From Candidatus Ratteibacteria bacterium (GTDB lineage Bacteria; CAIJMQ01): DNA of 9,438 nucleotides. Of this stretch, positions 1 through 6,332 are shown in pieces. The notes beneath the pieces were generated by a model. The model had not been told where the DNA came from. It did no database searches and saw only the letters and a program-made list of their open reading frames with translations. The first letter of the stretch is position 1; each line of letters opens with the position of its first letter. The stretch covers positions 1-9,438 of the forward strand of contig JAQURI010000052.1 of NCBI GenBank assembly GCA_028715665.1, read 5' to 3'. Made by a program: the position numbers and the translations under genes.

Positions 1-1493
1 AAAATTTTCGTCTCCAATGTCTCTACGGGGATATAATCGATTCTTGCCCGTGTAGATATAAAAACAACATTTGGATATATTTCATAGTCCAATCCTTTCG
101 GACGGAGTATCAAAGACAATGCATCCATAAGCGATATGTTGCGCAGTGAAGCTGTAACATTATAAGCTGCGGTAGGAGTTACGGCTCCAGTAGCAGTCGG
201 AGCCAAAGGCATACCAGTCGTAGGAACTCCTCCTGCTTCTCCGGGTCTATATCCGGGCGGTGCATCCCAACCGGGAGGTTGAGCTGCCATACCCGGGGCA
301 GCAGTTTCTGCCCCCATTGCTCCGGCAACAACTGCTCCCGCAGTAAATATAGCTTCATCAATTATCATATTGACGCCGCTCTGCCTGGAAAGAAACAGGA
401 TTACCGACCTTAAATCCGCATCGGTAAACTCAAGCGTAACCTTTTTTTCCTTAAGCGCTTTTTTGATTTCTTCTATCGCTAAAAGTTCCCCATCCATTTC
501 TGCTTTCTCTTTTGTCTCCTCTTCCGCCGCGCCGATAATAGGAACATAAGCCTTATCGATTTCCAACCTCTTCTGCTCCCTATCGCTTATAAATTTCTTT
601 TCAGCAACATTTTCGCCAACTTTTGCTTTATTAAACTTTGCTTGCGCGATCAGCACTTCAACTCCGGGGAAATCTTTTTTCTCGGTTAGAACCTGCTGCC
701 AAATTTGAACCGCTTTGTCATACTCCCTGTCTTTCAAATATTCTTTCCCCTGCTCAACCATACCCTCCAATCTCTTATATTCGTCTGCTTCCGCTTTAGA
801 GAATTTTAATTCTTCCATGAATTTCAACGCTTCGGCATCTTGCGGCTCCCTAACAAGTATCTTCTCAAGTTCGCCAATAGCCGAATCATACTTTCCATCT
901 CTATAATAAGCCTTGGCATTTTCCCTGTATTCCTGTATACGCTTTACTTGCATCTGCTTGTCTTTTTCTATTGCAGAATCGGTTTTTTCTATATTTGCAA
1001 TAGCATCTTTATCTTGAGGATCAATGACAAGAATTTTATTGAATTCAAGAAGCGCCTGTTCATATTCGCCTTTATCAAAATAAAGTTTACCTTGGGACAG
1101 ATACGCTTGCTTTTTTTGTTCTTTTTCGAACTGAATAATATTTTGCTGTAACTCCGAAAGCTTTTTGGCTTCTTCTTCGCTGTTTGTCAGTACGTCTTTA
1201 GTCAAGACTTCTCTTTTTGCGCTCATACCATCAACTCGAACAATTAACCCTTTAATTTCTTCCGCCATCTCCTTTGGAGCTATTTTAAGAGCTTCTTCAA
1301 ATTTAATTTTGGCCTGCGCAAATGCATCGACTTTTAAATATTCAAATCCCTCGTTCAAAAGAATTTTTACCTGCCGTAAATTTTCCGTTTCAGATTGTTG
1401 TTCCTGTGCGCAAATATTGAACCAAACCAAAGACGAAAATATTAAAAACGAAAGAAAAACCGTTGTAAACTTTTTATTTCTTGAAATATTCAT
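1..1493 (-). CDS. TPR-containing secretin (PilQ/GspD family), N-terminal part, cut by window edge
   Basis: The outer-membrane pore subunit of a type IV pilus or type II secretion-like machine; only the first 497 residues are in the window and the frame stays open to position 1. The start ATG (1493-1491) has an SD-like AGGGAG about 10 bases upstream and opens a Sec signal peptide (NISRNKK, a hydrophobic stretch, likely cleavage after NICA near residue 29). Four TPR-like helical pairs follow at about 38-75, 127-165, 186-222 and 240-272, for example GKLYFDKGEYEQALLEFNKI. A charged helical linker leads to the secretin N0/STN domain. Its first half (VTLEFTDADLRSVILFLSRQ, from 352) and second half (SLRNISLMDALSLILRPKGL, from 449) match the N0 pattern. 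They are separated by an unusual Gly/Ala/Pro-rich insert of about 65 residues carrying GWDAPPGYRPG. The N1 and pore domains should lie beyond the edge. The gene starts 32 bases after the preceding TPR gene and is probably co-transcribed with it. Family assignment is strong; PilQ versus GspD cannot be settled here. Confidence 0.88.
   Translation of the reverse strand, partial: MNISRNKKFTTVFLSFLIFSSLVWFNICAQEQQSETENLRQVKILLNEGFEYLKVDAFAQAKIKFEEALKIAPKEMAEEIKGLIVRVDGMSAKREVLTKDVLTNSEEEAKKLSELQQNIIQFEKEQKKQAYLSQGKLYFDKGEYEQALLEFNKILVIDPQDKDAIANIEKTDSAIEKDKQMQVKRIQEYRENAKAYYRDGKYDSAIGELEKILVREPQDAEALKFMEELKFSKAEADEYKRLEGMVEQGKEYLKDREYDKAVQIWQQVLTEKKDFPGVEVLIAQAKFNKAKVGENVAEKKFISDREQKRLEIDKAYVPIIGAAEEETKEKAEMDGELLAIEEIKKALKEKKVTLEFTDADLRSVILFLSRQSGVNMIIDEAIFTAGAVVAGAMGAETAAPGMAAQPPGWDAPPGYRPGEAGGVPTTGMPLAPTATGAVTPTAAYNVTASLRNISLMDALSLILRPKGLDYEIYPNVVFISTRARIDYIPVETLETKI
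259..269 (-). repeat. GWDAP micro-repeat, copy in secretin N0 insert
   Basis: The + strand reads GGTGCATCCCA, encoding Gly-Trp-Asp-Ala (408-411) followed by Pro; the peptide is GWDAPPGYRPG. It is flanked by CGGT and ACCG, complementary arms around GCATCCCA. The nonapeptide pattern GWDAPxGYR recurs in PilMN at residue 475. Confidence 0.8.
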
Positions 1494-1525
1494 TAGTCAA
1501 CTCTCCCTTTTTTCTGAAAAGCTTA

Positions 1526-2791
1526 TTATTCTTCCCCCATCTTAACTTCAATTTCTTTTATCAACCGGTTAATATCTTGTTTTAATTGTTCCTGTTCCAT
1601 ATATTTTTTACTTTCCGTAATAACTTTGTTTATATCTTTGTTTTTTTCATAGTCTTTTTTTGCTTTCTCTGTCTGGTTCAAATATTTTATTGCAAGTTCG
1701 TTTTTGGGTTTGATTTTTAAAGCTTCGGAAAAATTCCTCGTTGCTTCTTCGAAATTATTTTCACGGAGATTTTTTTTACCCAGTTTTATTAATTCCACGA
1801 ATTTATTTTCTTTGAGTTGCTGTTCTTTTTGTTGTTCCTTTAACTGGGCCTCTTCTCTCTGTTTCAATTCGCTTCTAGATTTGGCAAGTTTTTGTTTTTC
1901 TATATTTTTCAGATAATTAAGAGCTTGGCGATTTTGGGGAGCGAGCACTAACACCTCATTCAATTCTTTTTCTGCTTTATCAAAGTTTCTTGCTTGGATA
2001 TTACTGCGCGCCTGTTTCAAGAGTTCCGATACATATTGGTCCCGGGAACGGCTACGCGCTTTTTCTATGTCTTTCAAGTAACTTTGCGCCCTGCGGTTGC
2101 CGGGGTCGAGCTTCAATGCTTCGGTCAACTGTTTCTCCGCTTTATCAAGATTGTTTGCCCGGATATTGCTGTACGCCTGTTTCAAAAGTTCAGACACATA
2201 TTGGTCCTGGGAACGGCTACGCGCTTTTTCTACCCTTACAAGACCATCTTTTGCTCTTTGGTTGTCGGGAGAGATACTAATTGCTTTCTTAAAATTTGTT
2301 TCCGCTTTGTCCAAATCATTTGTTTTTAAATATTCGAAGCCTTTCGTCGTATATTGGATTGCTTCTTTGCGGAGCGTTCTGAGTTTCTCTTCTTTTTGAA
2401 GCGTTTCAAGCCGCTTTAGAGATTGAGAAATTTGGATTTCTATTTTATTCAAATTAGATGCTGACAGGGAATAAATTTTAGCGCTTTTTTCTTTGCCTTT
2501 TGAAACAAGAATCCGAGCATTATTTTCATAAGCAGAAATTTTTTCTTTTAGCGCCACCAATGTATTCTCTAATTCTTTTTTTGCCTTCTCTGAATTTTTT
2601 CCCCTTATTAGCGAATTCGCATATCGAATGGATTCTCTGGTGTGTTTTTCGAAATTGCGTATCGATGTTTTTTCTTCGGAACTAATGCCTAAATCTTTAT
2701 CTGAAACATCGCAATAAACGGGCAAAACACTTAAAAAAATAAAAAAAGACAAAAGGGAAAAAATAATATTTATAGTATTTACAGTCTTCAT
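1526..2791 (-). CDS. Secreted TPR repeat protein of the pilus operon
   Basis: A 421-residue protein with an N-terminal signal peptide (hydrophobic residues about 8-26, then CDVSDKD), so it is probably periplasmic; there is no proper lipobox. Residues 40-135 are a Lys/Glu-rich helical region. TPR-like units follow at about 144-178 (GFEYLKTNDLDKAETNFKKA), 198-232, 253-287 and 331-365. Units two and three belong to a 55-residue tandem duplication (189-243 and 244-298). A Gln/Glu/Lys-rich coiled coil (about 300-330) separates them from the last unit, and the C-terminus is also coiled-coil-like. The start lies 7 bases after the HR-domain gene, with only an A-rich leader (AATTAAAAA) and no clear SD. 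Its TPRs resemble those fused to the secretin downstream (shared GFEYLK). Position suggests a scaffold or pilotin-like role in secretin assembly, by analogy with the TPR pilotin PilF/PilW; that role is inferred. The gene is more AT-rich than its neighbours, in keeping with its Lys/Asn content. Confidence 0.85.
   Translation of the reverse strand: MKTVNTINIIFSLLSFFIFLSVLPVYCDVSDKDLGISSEEKTSIRNFEKHTRESIRYANSLIRGKNSEKAKKELENTLVALKEKISAYENNARILVSKGKEKSAKIYSLSASNLNKIEIQISQSLKRLETLQKEEKLRTLRKEAIQYTTKGFEYLKTNDLDKAETNFKKAISISPDNQRAKDGLVRVEKARSRSQDQYVSELLKQAYSNIRANNLDKAEKQLTEALKLDPGNRRAQSYLKDIEKARSRSRDQYVSELLKQARSNIQARNFDKAEKELNEVLVLAPQNRQALNYLKNIEKQKLAKSRSELKQREEAQLKEQQKEQQLKENKFVELIKLGKKNLRENNFEEATRNFSEALKIKPKNELAIKYLNQTEKAKKDYEKNKDINKVITESKKYMEQEQLKQDINRLIKEIEVKMGEE
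1898..2062 (-). repeat. Second copy of 165-bp (55-residue) TPR tandem repeat
   Basis: Encodes residues 244-298, beginning KARSRSRDQYVSELLKQA. It is in frame with and directly follows the copy at 2227-2063. Bases 2044-2067, which span the junction, are identical to 2209-2232, and the 57 bases 2011-2067 differ from 2176-2232 at four positions. Confidence 0.9.
2063..2227 (-). repeat. First copy of 165-bp (55-residue) TPR tandem repeat
   Basis: Encodes residues 189-243, beginning KARSRSQDQYVSELLKQA and including the TPR core NNLDKAEKQLTEALKLDPGN. The length of exactly 55 codons keeps the frame. Its high local DNA identity to the next copy indicates a fairly recent duplication or ongoing conversion. 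Confidence 0.9.
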
Positions 2792-2798
2792 TTTTTAA

Positions 2799-3521
2799 TT
2801 ATTGTATGCGGTTAGACTCGCCCCCACTTTTTAATTCATATTTACCAAAGCCCGATTTGGAGATTATAACTGCATTCTCGGAAATATTCAAGACGTCCCA
2901 ATCTTCTACTTTGTCACCTACCTTTAAAAAATAAGTTTTCTTCGCGGTTTCATTGTATAGCATAGCCTCAAGGCCGGTATCAGTGGGCATAATACCAGTC
3001 AATTTAAAAGGCATCATTACAGGTGGAGGGTTTAATCTGTATGTTCTTCCCTCGCCGCTTAAAACAACAACATCCCTACTAATGGAAACTACCAGGAACT
3101 TTTCTATCTGTTGTCCTTCCATCACATTGTATGTGATGTTTGTCATAGTATTCCTTAAAACAGCGGAGAAAGTACCGTCTGGATTGGAAATAACTCCCGT
3201 GCACTCTAAATTCATGTCAGGAATGACTGTAATGGTTTTTTTTTCATAAGGGAAAAAGACATTTCTATCGGCTATCGGCTGATAATATTCTATTGGTTTC
3301 TCTTTTAAATAAGGGTCCAGATTTATGGTGTATATTGAGTCAATTGGCTGTACAACCGGTTTTTTAGGCGGTTGCATTTCTTGTGTAAAATTTTCCAACT
3401 CTTTCTTTACATCTTTTCCCAACAATAAACCTACGATAGTGATAACCAATAAAATTGCGAGTACGCCGAAAATCAATTTTTCGCAATTCTCTTTACACCA
3501 AAGTAAGATATTATTAACCAT
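2799..3521 (-). CDS. Inner-membrane protein with two tandem PilP/GspC HR-like domains
   Basis: A 240-residue bitopic inner-membrane protein expected to link the PilN/PilO complex to the secretin. It has a short cytoplasmic N-terminus, one membrane helix (about 16-35, LIFGVLAILLVITIVGLLLG), a Pro-rich linker (50-60), and the motif PIADRNVFFP (82-91), which resembles the conserved RNLF segment preceding the HR domain of GspC. Two similar all-beta modules follow: 104-163 (LECTGVISNPDG ... YRL) and 171-230 (FKLTGIMPTDTG ... YEL). Both share TGI/V, an A-x-L-x-N strand, TY, G-x-x-(I/V)-E, IS and S-x-x-G-x-x-Y-x-L. Classical PilP and GspC have a single HR domain, so the tandem pair is notable. The start codon has no recognisable SD. 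The gene follows the PilO-like gene after 133 bases and its stop is 7 bases from the next start. PilP and GspC are hard to separate; context with PilM/N/O favours PilP. Confidence 0.8.
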   Translation of the reverse strand: MVNNILLWCKENCEKLIFGVLAILLVITIVGLLLGKDVKKELENFTQEMQPPKKPVVQPIDSIYTINLDPYLKEKPIEYYQPIADRNVFFPYEKKTITVIPDMNLECTGVISNPDGTFSAVLRNTMTNITYNVMEGQQIEKFLVVSISRDVVVLSGEGRTYRLNPPPVMMPFKLTGIMPTDTGLEAMLYNETAKKTYFLKVGDKVEDWDVLNISENAVIISKSGFGKYELKSGGESNRIQ

Positions 3522-3568
3522 CGAATTTAATCGGGTTTTTTAATGAAGATAAAATATATCATACATTA

Positions 3569-3664
3569 CTATAAAAATAAAACCGAAGAGAATACTGAAA
3601 ACATGCGTTTAAAAAACGCGCTTACTTGGTTTAATTCTTCCGTCCTTTTACTGCCTACTTCCAT
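3569..3664 (-). other. Doubtful 31-codon ORF overlapping the pilO-like stop
   Basis: In the gap between the PilO-like and HR-domain genes, an ATG inside the last PilO codons (ATATGGAAGTAG) opens a frame of 31 codons. It has a charged start (MEVGSKRTEELNQ) and a hydrophobic end (MFSVFSSVLFL). No SD is visible and nothing in it is recognised. It could be a tiny membrane peptide, but chance is at least as likely; the frame uses most of an otherwise empty 133-base spacer. Confidence 0.15.
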
Positions 3665-4449
3665 ATAATGATAGAGAGTTCTAAATCTATCTGTATTATT
3701 TTCTCGCCAAGATTTACCGTCGGACCAGACGGAGAGCCCCGCCCGGCAGCGATATTAGACATTGCCGCTGCATCTGAACCCACCATTGTCGGCGTTATTG
3801 TCGGCGTTAAGGAAAAATTTTTTACTACTAAAAAGACCTTATCGGAATTTTCCAGTTCGAACAGGAGTTTGGACAAAGCAGATGTATTACACCTTAATTG
3901 CAACATCAAAGGGACATCTTCATACATATTAGTATTTCTCGCCGCCCCTAACGTTATATTATCAATAGAAGCTACATCGGCATCAAGCAATAAATCGATA
4001 ACCGTTTCGGTAAGATACAGATTCCTTAACAGCTGGGGCGCTTCGCTCTCAGACGGCAAACTCGACGGTAATCCTAAATTTTCGGATAGAACTTGGATTC
4101 TTTTTCCGGAAGCTTTCATCAGGATGTTTCCCCTGATATTTTTTAACTCTTCAAGATAGAAAAGGGACCGATTAACGCCCTCGGGAACCGATAATTCTTT
4201 CAAAACGGGTAATTTCGCTTTCAAACTTTCATATTTTTCTTCCAGTTCAGCATTATTTCTTTTCATAGCATCAATTAACTCATTCGAAGGTAAATCCGGA
4301 GAGGAATAAATCTTTTTAAGTTTGCCCACATTCTCCGCAAGCAGACTATTCTGTTTATCGATGTTTTTTACCAAAGGATAACCCAATAACGAAAATACCA
4401 ACACCAAAACGACTACTGCTATTATATATGGCAAACTTTCTTTTAACAT
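3655..4449 (-). CDS. pilO: PilO-like / Amuc_1100-like pilus assembly protein
   Basis: A 264-residue inner-membrane protein of the type IV pilus alignment complex, expected to pair with the PilN part of the neighbouring fusion. It has one N-terminal membrane helix (about 7-28, PYIIAVVVLVLVFSLLGYPL), then a helical coiled-coil region (about 31-110, with PSNELIDAMKRNNAELEEKY at 54-73). A ferredoxin-like alpha/beta domain follows: strand ETVIDLLL, strand PLMLQLRC, helix NTSALSKLLFELENSDKVF, strand FLVVKNFSL, and a last strand IIQIDLELSIIIW. A Thr/Ala/Gly-rich insert (about 214-247, containing GSDAAAMSNIAAGRG) separates the last two strands, similar in style to inserts in PilN and the secretin N0. 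The start is 2 bases after the pilMN stop, so translation is probably coupled; no independent SD is seen. Assignment rests on architecture and position rather than strong sequence identity; Amuc_1100 of Akkermansia has the same fold and locus type. Confidence 0.78.
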   Translation of the reverse strand: MLKESLPYIIAVVVLVLVFSLLGYPLVKNIDKQNSLLAENVGKLKKIYSSPDLPSNELIDAMKRNNAELEEKYESLKAKLPVLKELSVPEGVNRSLFYLEELKNIRGNILMKASGKRIQVLSENLGLPSSLPSESEAPQLLRNLYLTETVIDLLLDADVASIDNITLGAARNTNMYEDVPLMLQLRCNTSALSKLLFELENSDKVFLVVKNFSLTPTITPTMVGSDAAAMSNIAAGRGSPSGPTVNLGEKIIQIDLELSIIIWK

Positions 4450-4451
4450 AA

Positions 4452-6302
4452 TTATTTATTTTGAAGCTCTATTGTGAGCATAAATTGCACCTGTCCTCCC
4501 GTTGAAAGCATGCTTGTAGTAGGTGCATCCCATGCACTAGATATCCTGCCCCTGCCCCCGGTCCTTGGCGGAATTACACGACTTGCGTCTCCTGTTTGCG
4601 AAGTAGATATCGCTGAAACCAATTCTACGCTCTTAAATAAAGGGGAAGTTTCAATCTGATTAATATATTCATCGATAGTTGGAAAAGAATCGGTAACACC
4701 ATCCAGAGATATTCTTTGTATCTGAGATACTGTTGCGACTTCCTCCACCATTCCCCCTTGTTCCGGCGGCGGAGTTACCGGCGGCACTTGGGCACCTCTG
4801 GGTGCATCCCACCCGGGGGGCGCATCCCAGCCCGGCTCCAGAGAAGGTACGTTTCTATACCCGACGGGCGCATCCCAACCCGATGACCTGGTATCCGCTG
4901 AGCTAATCCCTCCTATTTCGCCGCTGGATACTCTTACAATGTATATATTTGTCGGGGTAAGCTTGGAAATTTCAAGGAGGATTTCCGACAATTGCGATTT
5001 TTGTTTTAGAATCCCTTCAATATTTTCAAGTCGGCTTGTAATTTCTGCTTTATTTCTTTTCAATTCTTCAATCGTAGATACATAAGGGGTATAACTGTTT
5101 AAAAGCGGTTCTACAATTTTATTTTTTCCGCTGACTAAACTATAACTTCGCTCGCCCAAAACCAGCATAAGCCATCCTATCAAAAACAGCACGGCAATAG
5201 AACCAATAAAGAAAAATTTCTTGCTTGCCAATTTTTTCTTGTTCAAAATCTTAGGAGGCAACAGATTTATTTCAACCGGGGCATGTTCCAATACCCGCAG
5301 AGCCAATCCTGCGCTCACGCAGAAATTACTCGCACCACTCGTCAAATTGTCGGGATTATGAACAATTTTATTAAAAGGATTGATTTTTTCCACTTCTACT
5401 CTAAAGGAATTCTTAAGAATTTCGGACAAATTAGGATCTGAAGGGAACTCTCCAGATATATATATATATTGGAAATGGGTCACTTTTTCTACCTGCGACA
5501 AATAGTAATTGGTGGTTCTCTTAATCTCGGCTATTAAATCCTCCAAAACAGATAAAATCATGGCTGAAACATCTTCGCCTGCCGCCTGTCCATCAAGAAT
5601 CTCCTTTGCCTTACCAATTTCCACCCCTTTTGATTCGGCTATCTTCTTTAATATATTTTTCCTGCCTATGGGAACCGCCCGAGTAAACACTATCTCCCCA
5701 TTGTTTTCAATGGACACATCGGTATAAGTAAATCCTAAATTTATCAATATGCCCACTTTTTCTTTGGGCAACAAACCATTAAAAACAAGACAATTGTGCA
5801 AAGCAAGCGCCGAAGTATCAACAACATCAGGGGTTTTATTTACGGAGTCTTTTAAGATTTTCAGCAAATCTTCAACGAAACTTTGTTTTATCGCGGCTAT
5901 CAGCACAACTATGGGGCCTGGAATCTTGGTGATAGGAGAAATCGTCTGATAATCCCATATTACTTCGTTCAACGAAAAGGGAACCTGCTGTTGCACTTCA
6001 AAAGATATTACTTGTTTCAACTTTGAATGAGATACGGGAGGCAGTTTCACTTTCCTGACAAAGCTCATGTGCCCGCCTACCCCTAAAGAGATTTTATCTT
6101 TTGTATAATCCAACCCTTCAAAAATCCTGGTTATACTATCGACCAATATTTTTTTATCGTCTTCCCTCTTGTCTACGGGCAGTTTTATTGACCGCGCCGC
6201 CACCAGAACAATACCTTCCACAGTTTTAGACAACTGCACCAAATTAACCTGGTCGCCCGTCAACTCTATGCCTATTGCCGATTTAATTTTCCCTTTAGCC
6301 AT
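4452..6302 (-). CDS. PilM-PilN fusion, pilus inner-membrane assembly protein
   Basis: A 616-residue fusion of two normally separate proteins. Residues 1-340 are PilM, a cytoplasmic actin/FtsA-like protein: AIGIELTGDQVNLVQL (9-24, phosphate-1 region), FEVQQQVPFSLNEVIWDYQ (101-119, typical PilM), ILINLGFTYTDVSI (185-198, phosphate-2 region), YISGEFPSDP (281-290, adenosine region) and SAGLALRVLE. Residues 343-616 are PilN: INLLPP (345-350), which in free PilN is the segment that binds PilM, one membrane helix (about 363-383), a coiled coil (about 395-445), then a ferredoxin-like domain with LEISKLTPTNIYI and ISLDGVTDSFPTIDEYINQI. Two Gly/Pro/Ser-rich inserts (about 461-525 and 566-601) interrupt that domain and carry four WDAP motifs (476, 492, 498, 591). 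It is the first gene after a strong promoter; the leader AAGATAAGAAAA has only a weak SD. It probably co-assembles with the PilO-like protein encoded 2 bases downstream. Confidence 0.9.
   Translation of the reverse strand: MAKGKIKSAIGIELTGDQVNLVQLSKTVEGIVLVAARSIKLPVDKREDDKKILVDSITRIFEGLDYTKDKISLGVGGHMSFVRKVKLPPVSHSKLKQVISFEVQQQVPFSLNEVIWDYQTISPITKIPGPIVVLIAAIKQSFVEDLLKILKDSVNKTPDVVDTSALALHNCLVFNGLLPKEKVGILINLGFTYTDVSIENNGEIVFTRAVPIGRKNILKKIAESKGVEIGKAKEILDGQAAGEDVSAMILSVLEDLIAEIKRTTNYYLSQVEKVTHFQYIYISGEFPSDPNLSEILKNSFRVEVEKINPFNKIVHNPDNLTSGASNFCVSAGLALRVLEHAPVEINLLPPKILNKKKLASKKFFFIGSIAVLFLIGWLMLVLGERSYSLVSGKNKIVEPLLNSYTPYVSTIEELKRNKAEITSRLENIEGILKQKSQLSEILLEISKLTPTNIYIVRVSSGEIGGISSADTRSSGWDAPVGYRNVPSLEPGWDAPPGWDAPRGAQVPPVTPPPEQGGMVEEVATVSQIQRISLDGVTDSFPTIDEYINQIETSPLFKSVELVSAISTSQTGDASRVIPPRTGGRGRISSAWDAPTTSMLSTGGQVQFMLTIELQNK
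4522..4532 (-). repeat. WDAP micro-repeat, PilMN second insert
   Basis: The + strand reads GGTGCATCCCA, encoding AWDAP at residues 590-594, where Ala replaces the usual Gly. Bases 4523-4537 form a perfect 6-bp inverted repeat, GTGCAT and ATGCAC, around CCC. Confidence 0.75.
4801..4811 (-). repeat. GWDAP micro-repeat, PilMN first insert, third copy
   Basis: The + strand reads GGTGCATCCCA, encoding GWDAPRG at residues 497-503. It is separated by only 7 bases from the neighbouring copy, giving the peptide PGWDAPPGWDAPRG. Confidence 0.8.
4819..4829 (-). repeat. GWDAP micro-repeat, PilMN first insert, second copy
   Basis: The + strand reads GGCGCATCCCA, encoding GWDAPPG at residues 491-497. It has GGGC and GCCC as complementary flanks around GCATCCCA. 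Confidence 0.8.
4867..4877 (-). repeat. GWDAP micro-repeat, PilMN first insert, first copy
   Basis: The + strand reads GGCGCATCCCA, encoding GWDAPVGYR at residues 475-483, the closest match to the copy in the secretin. It has CGGG and CCCG flanks. Confidence 0.8.
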
Positions 6303-6332
6303 TTTTCTTATCTTTTTATTAGAAGGAAATGC

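Noticed and set aside
1994..2329. Plus-strand open frames of about 100 codons opposite the TPR gene, and similar ones opposite the large protein, PilO and PilMN.
   Set aside because: They lie wholly antisense to genes with clear domain content, have no recognisable domains, and show repeats only because the opposite strand is duplicated.
2708..2713. Cys near the end of the TPR protein signal peptide as a lipoprotein site.
   Set aside because: The residues before it are LPVY, which do not fit a lipobox; the same applies to FNIC in the secretin.
3605..3619. GCGTTT-AAA-AAACGC hairpin in the PilO to HR-domain gap as a terminator.
   Set aside because: The stem is 6 bp with a 3-base loop and no U-run, and the genes on both sides belong to one complex, so termination here is unlikely.
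4801..4882. Clustered GCATCCCA cores as a CRISPR-like or regulatory array.
   Set aside because: The units are in frame inside a coding sequence, irregularly spaced and only about 11 bases long. They read as a peptide motif.
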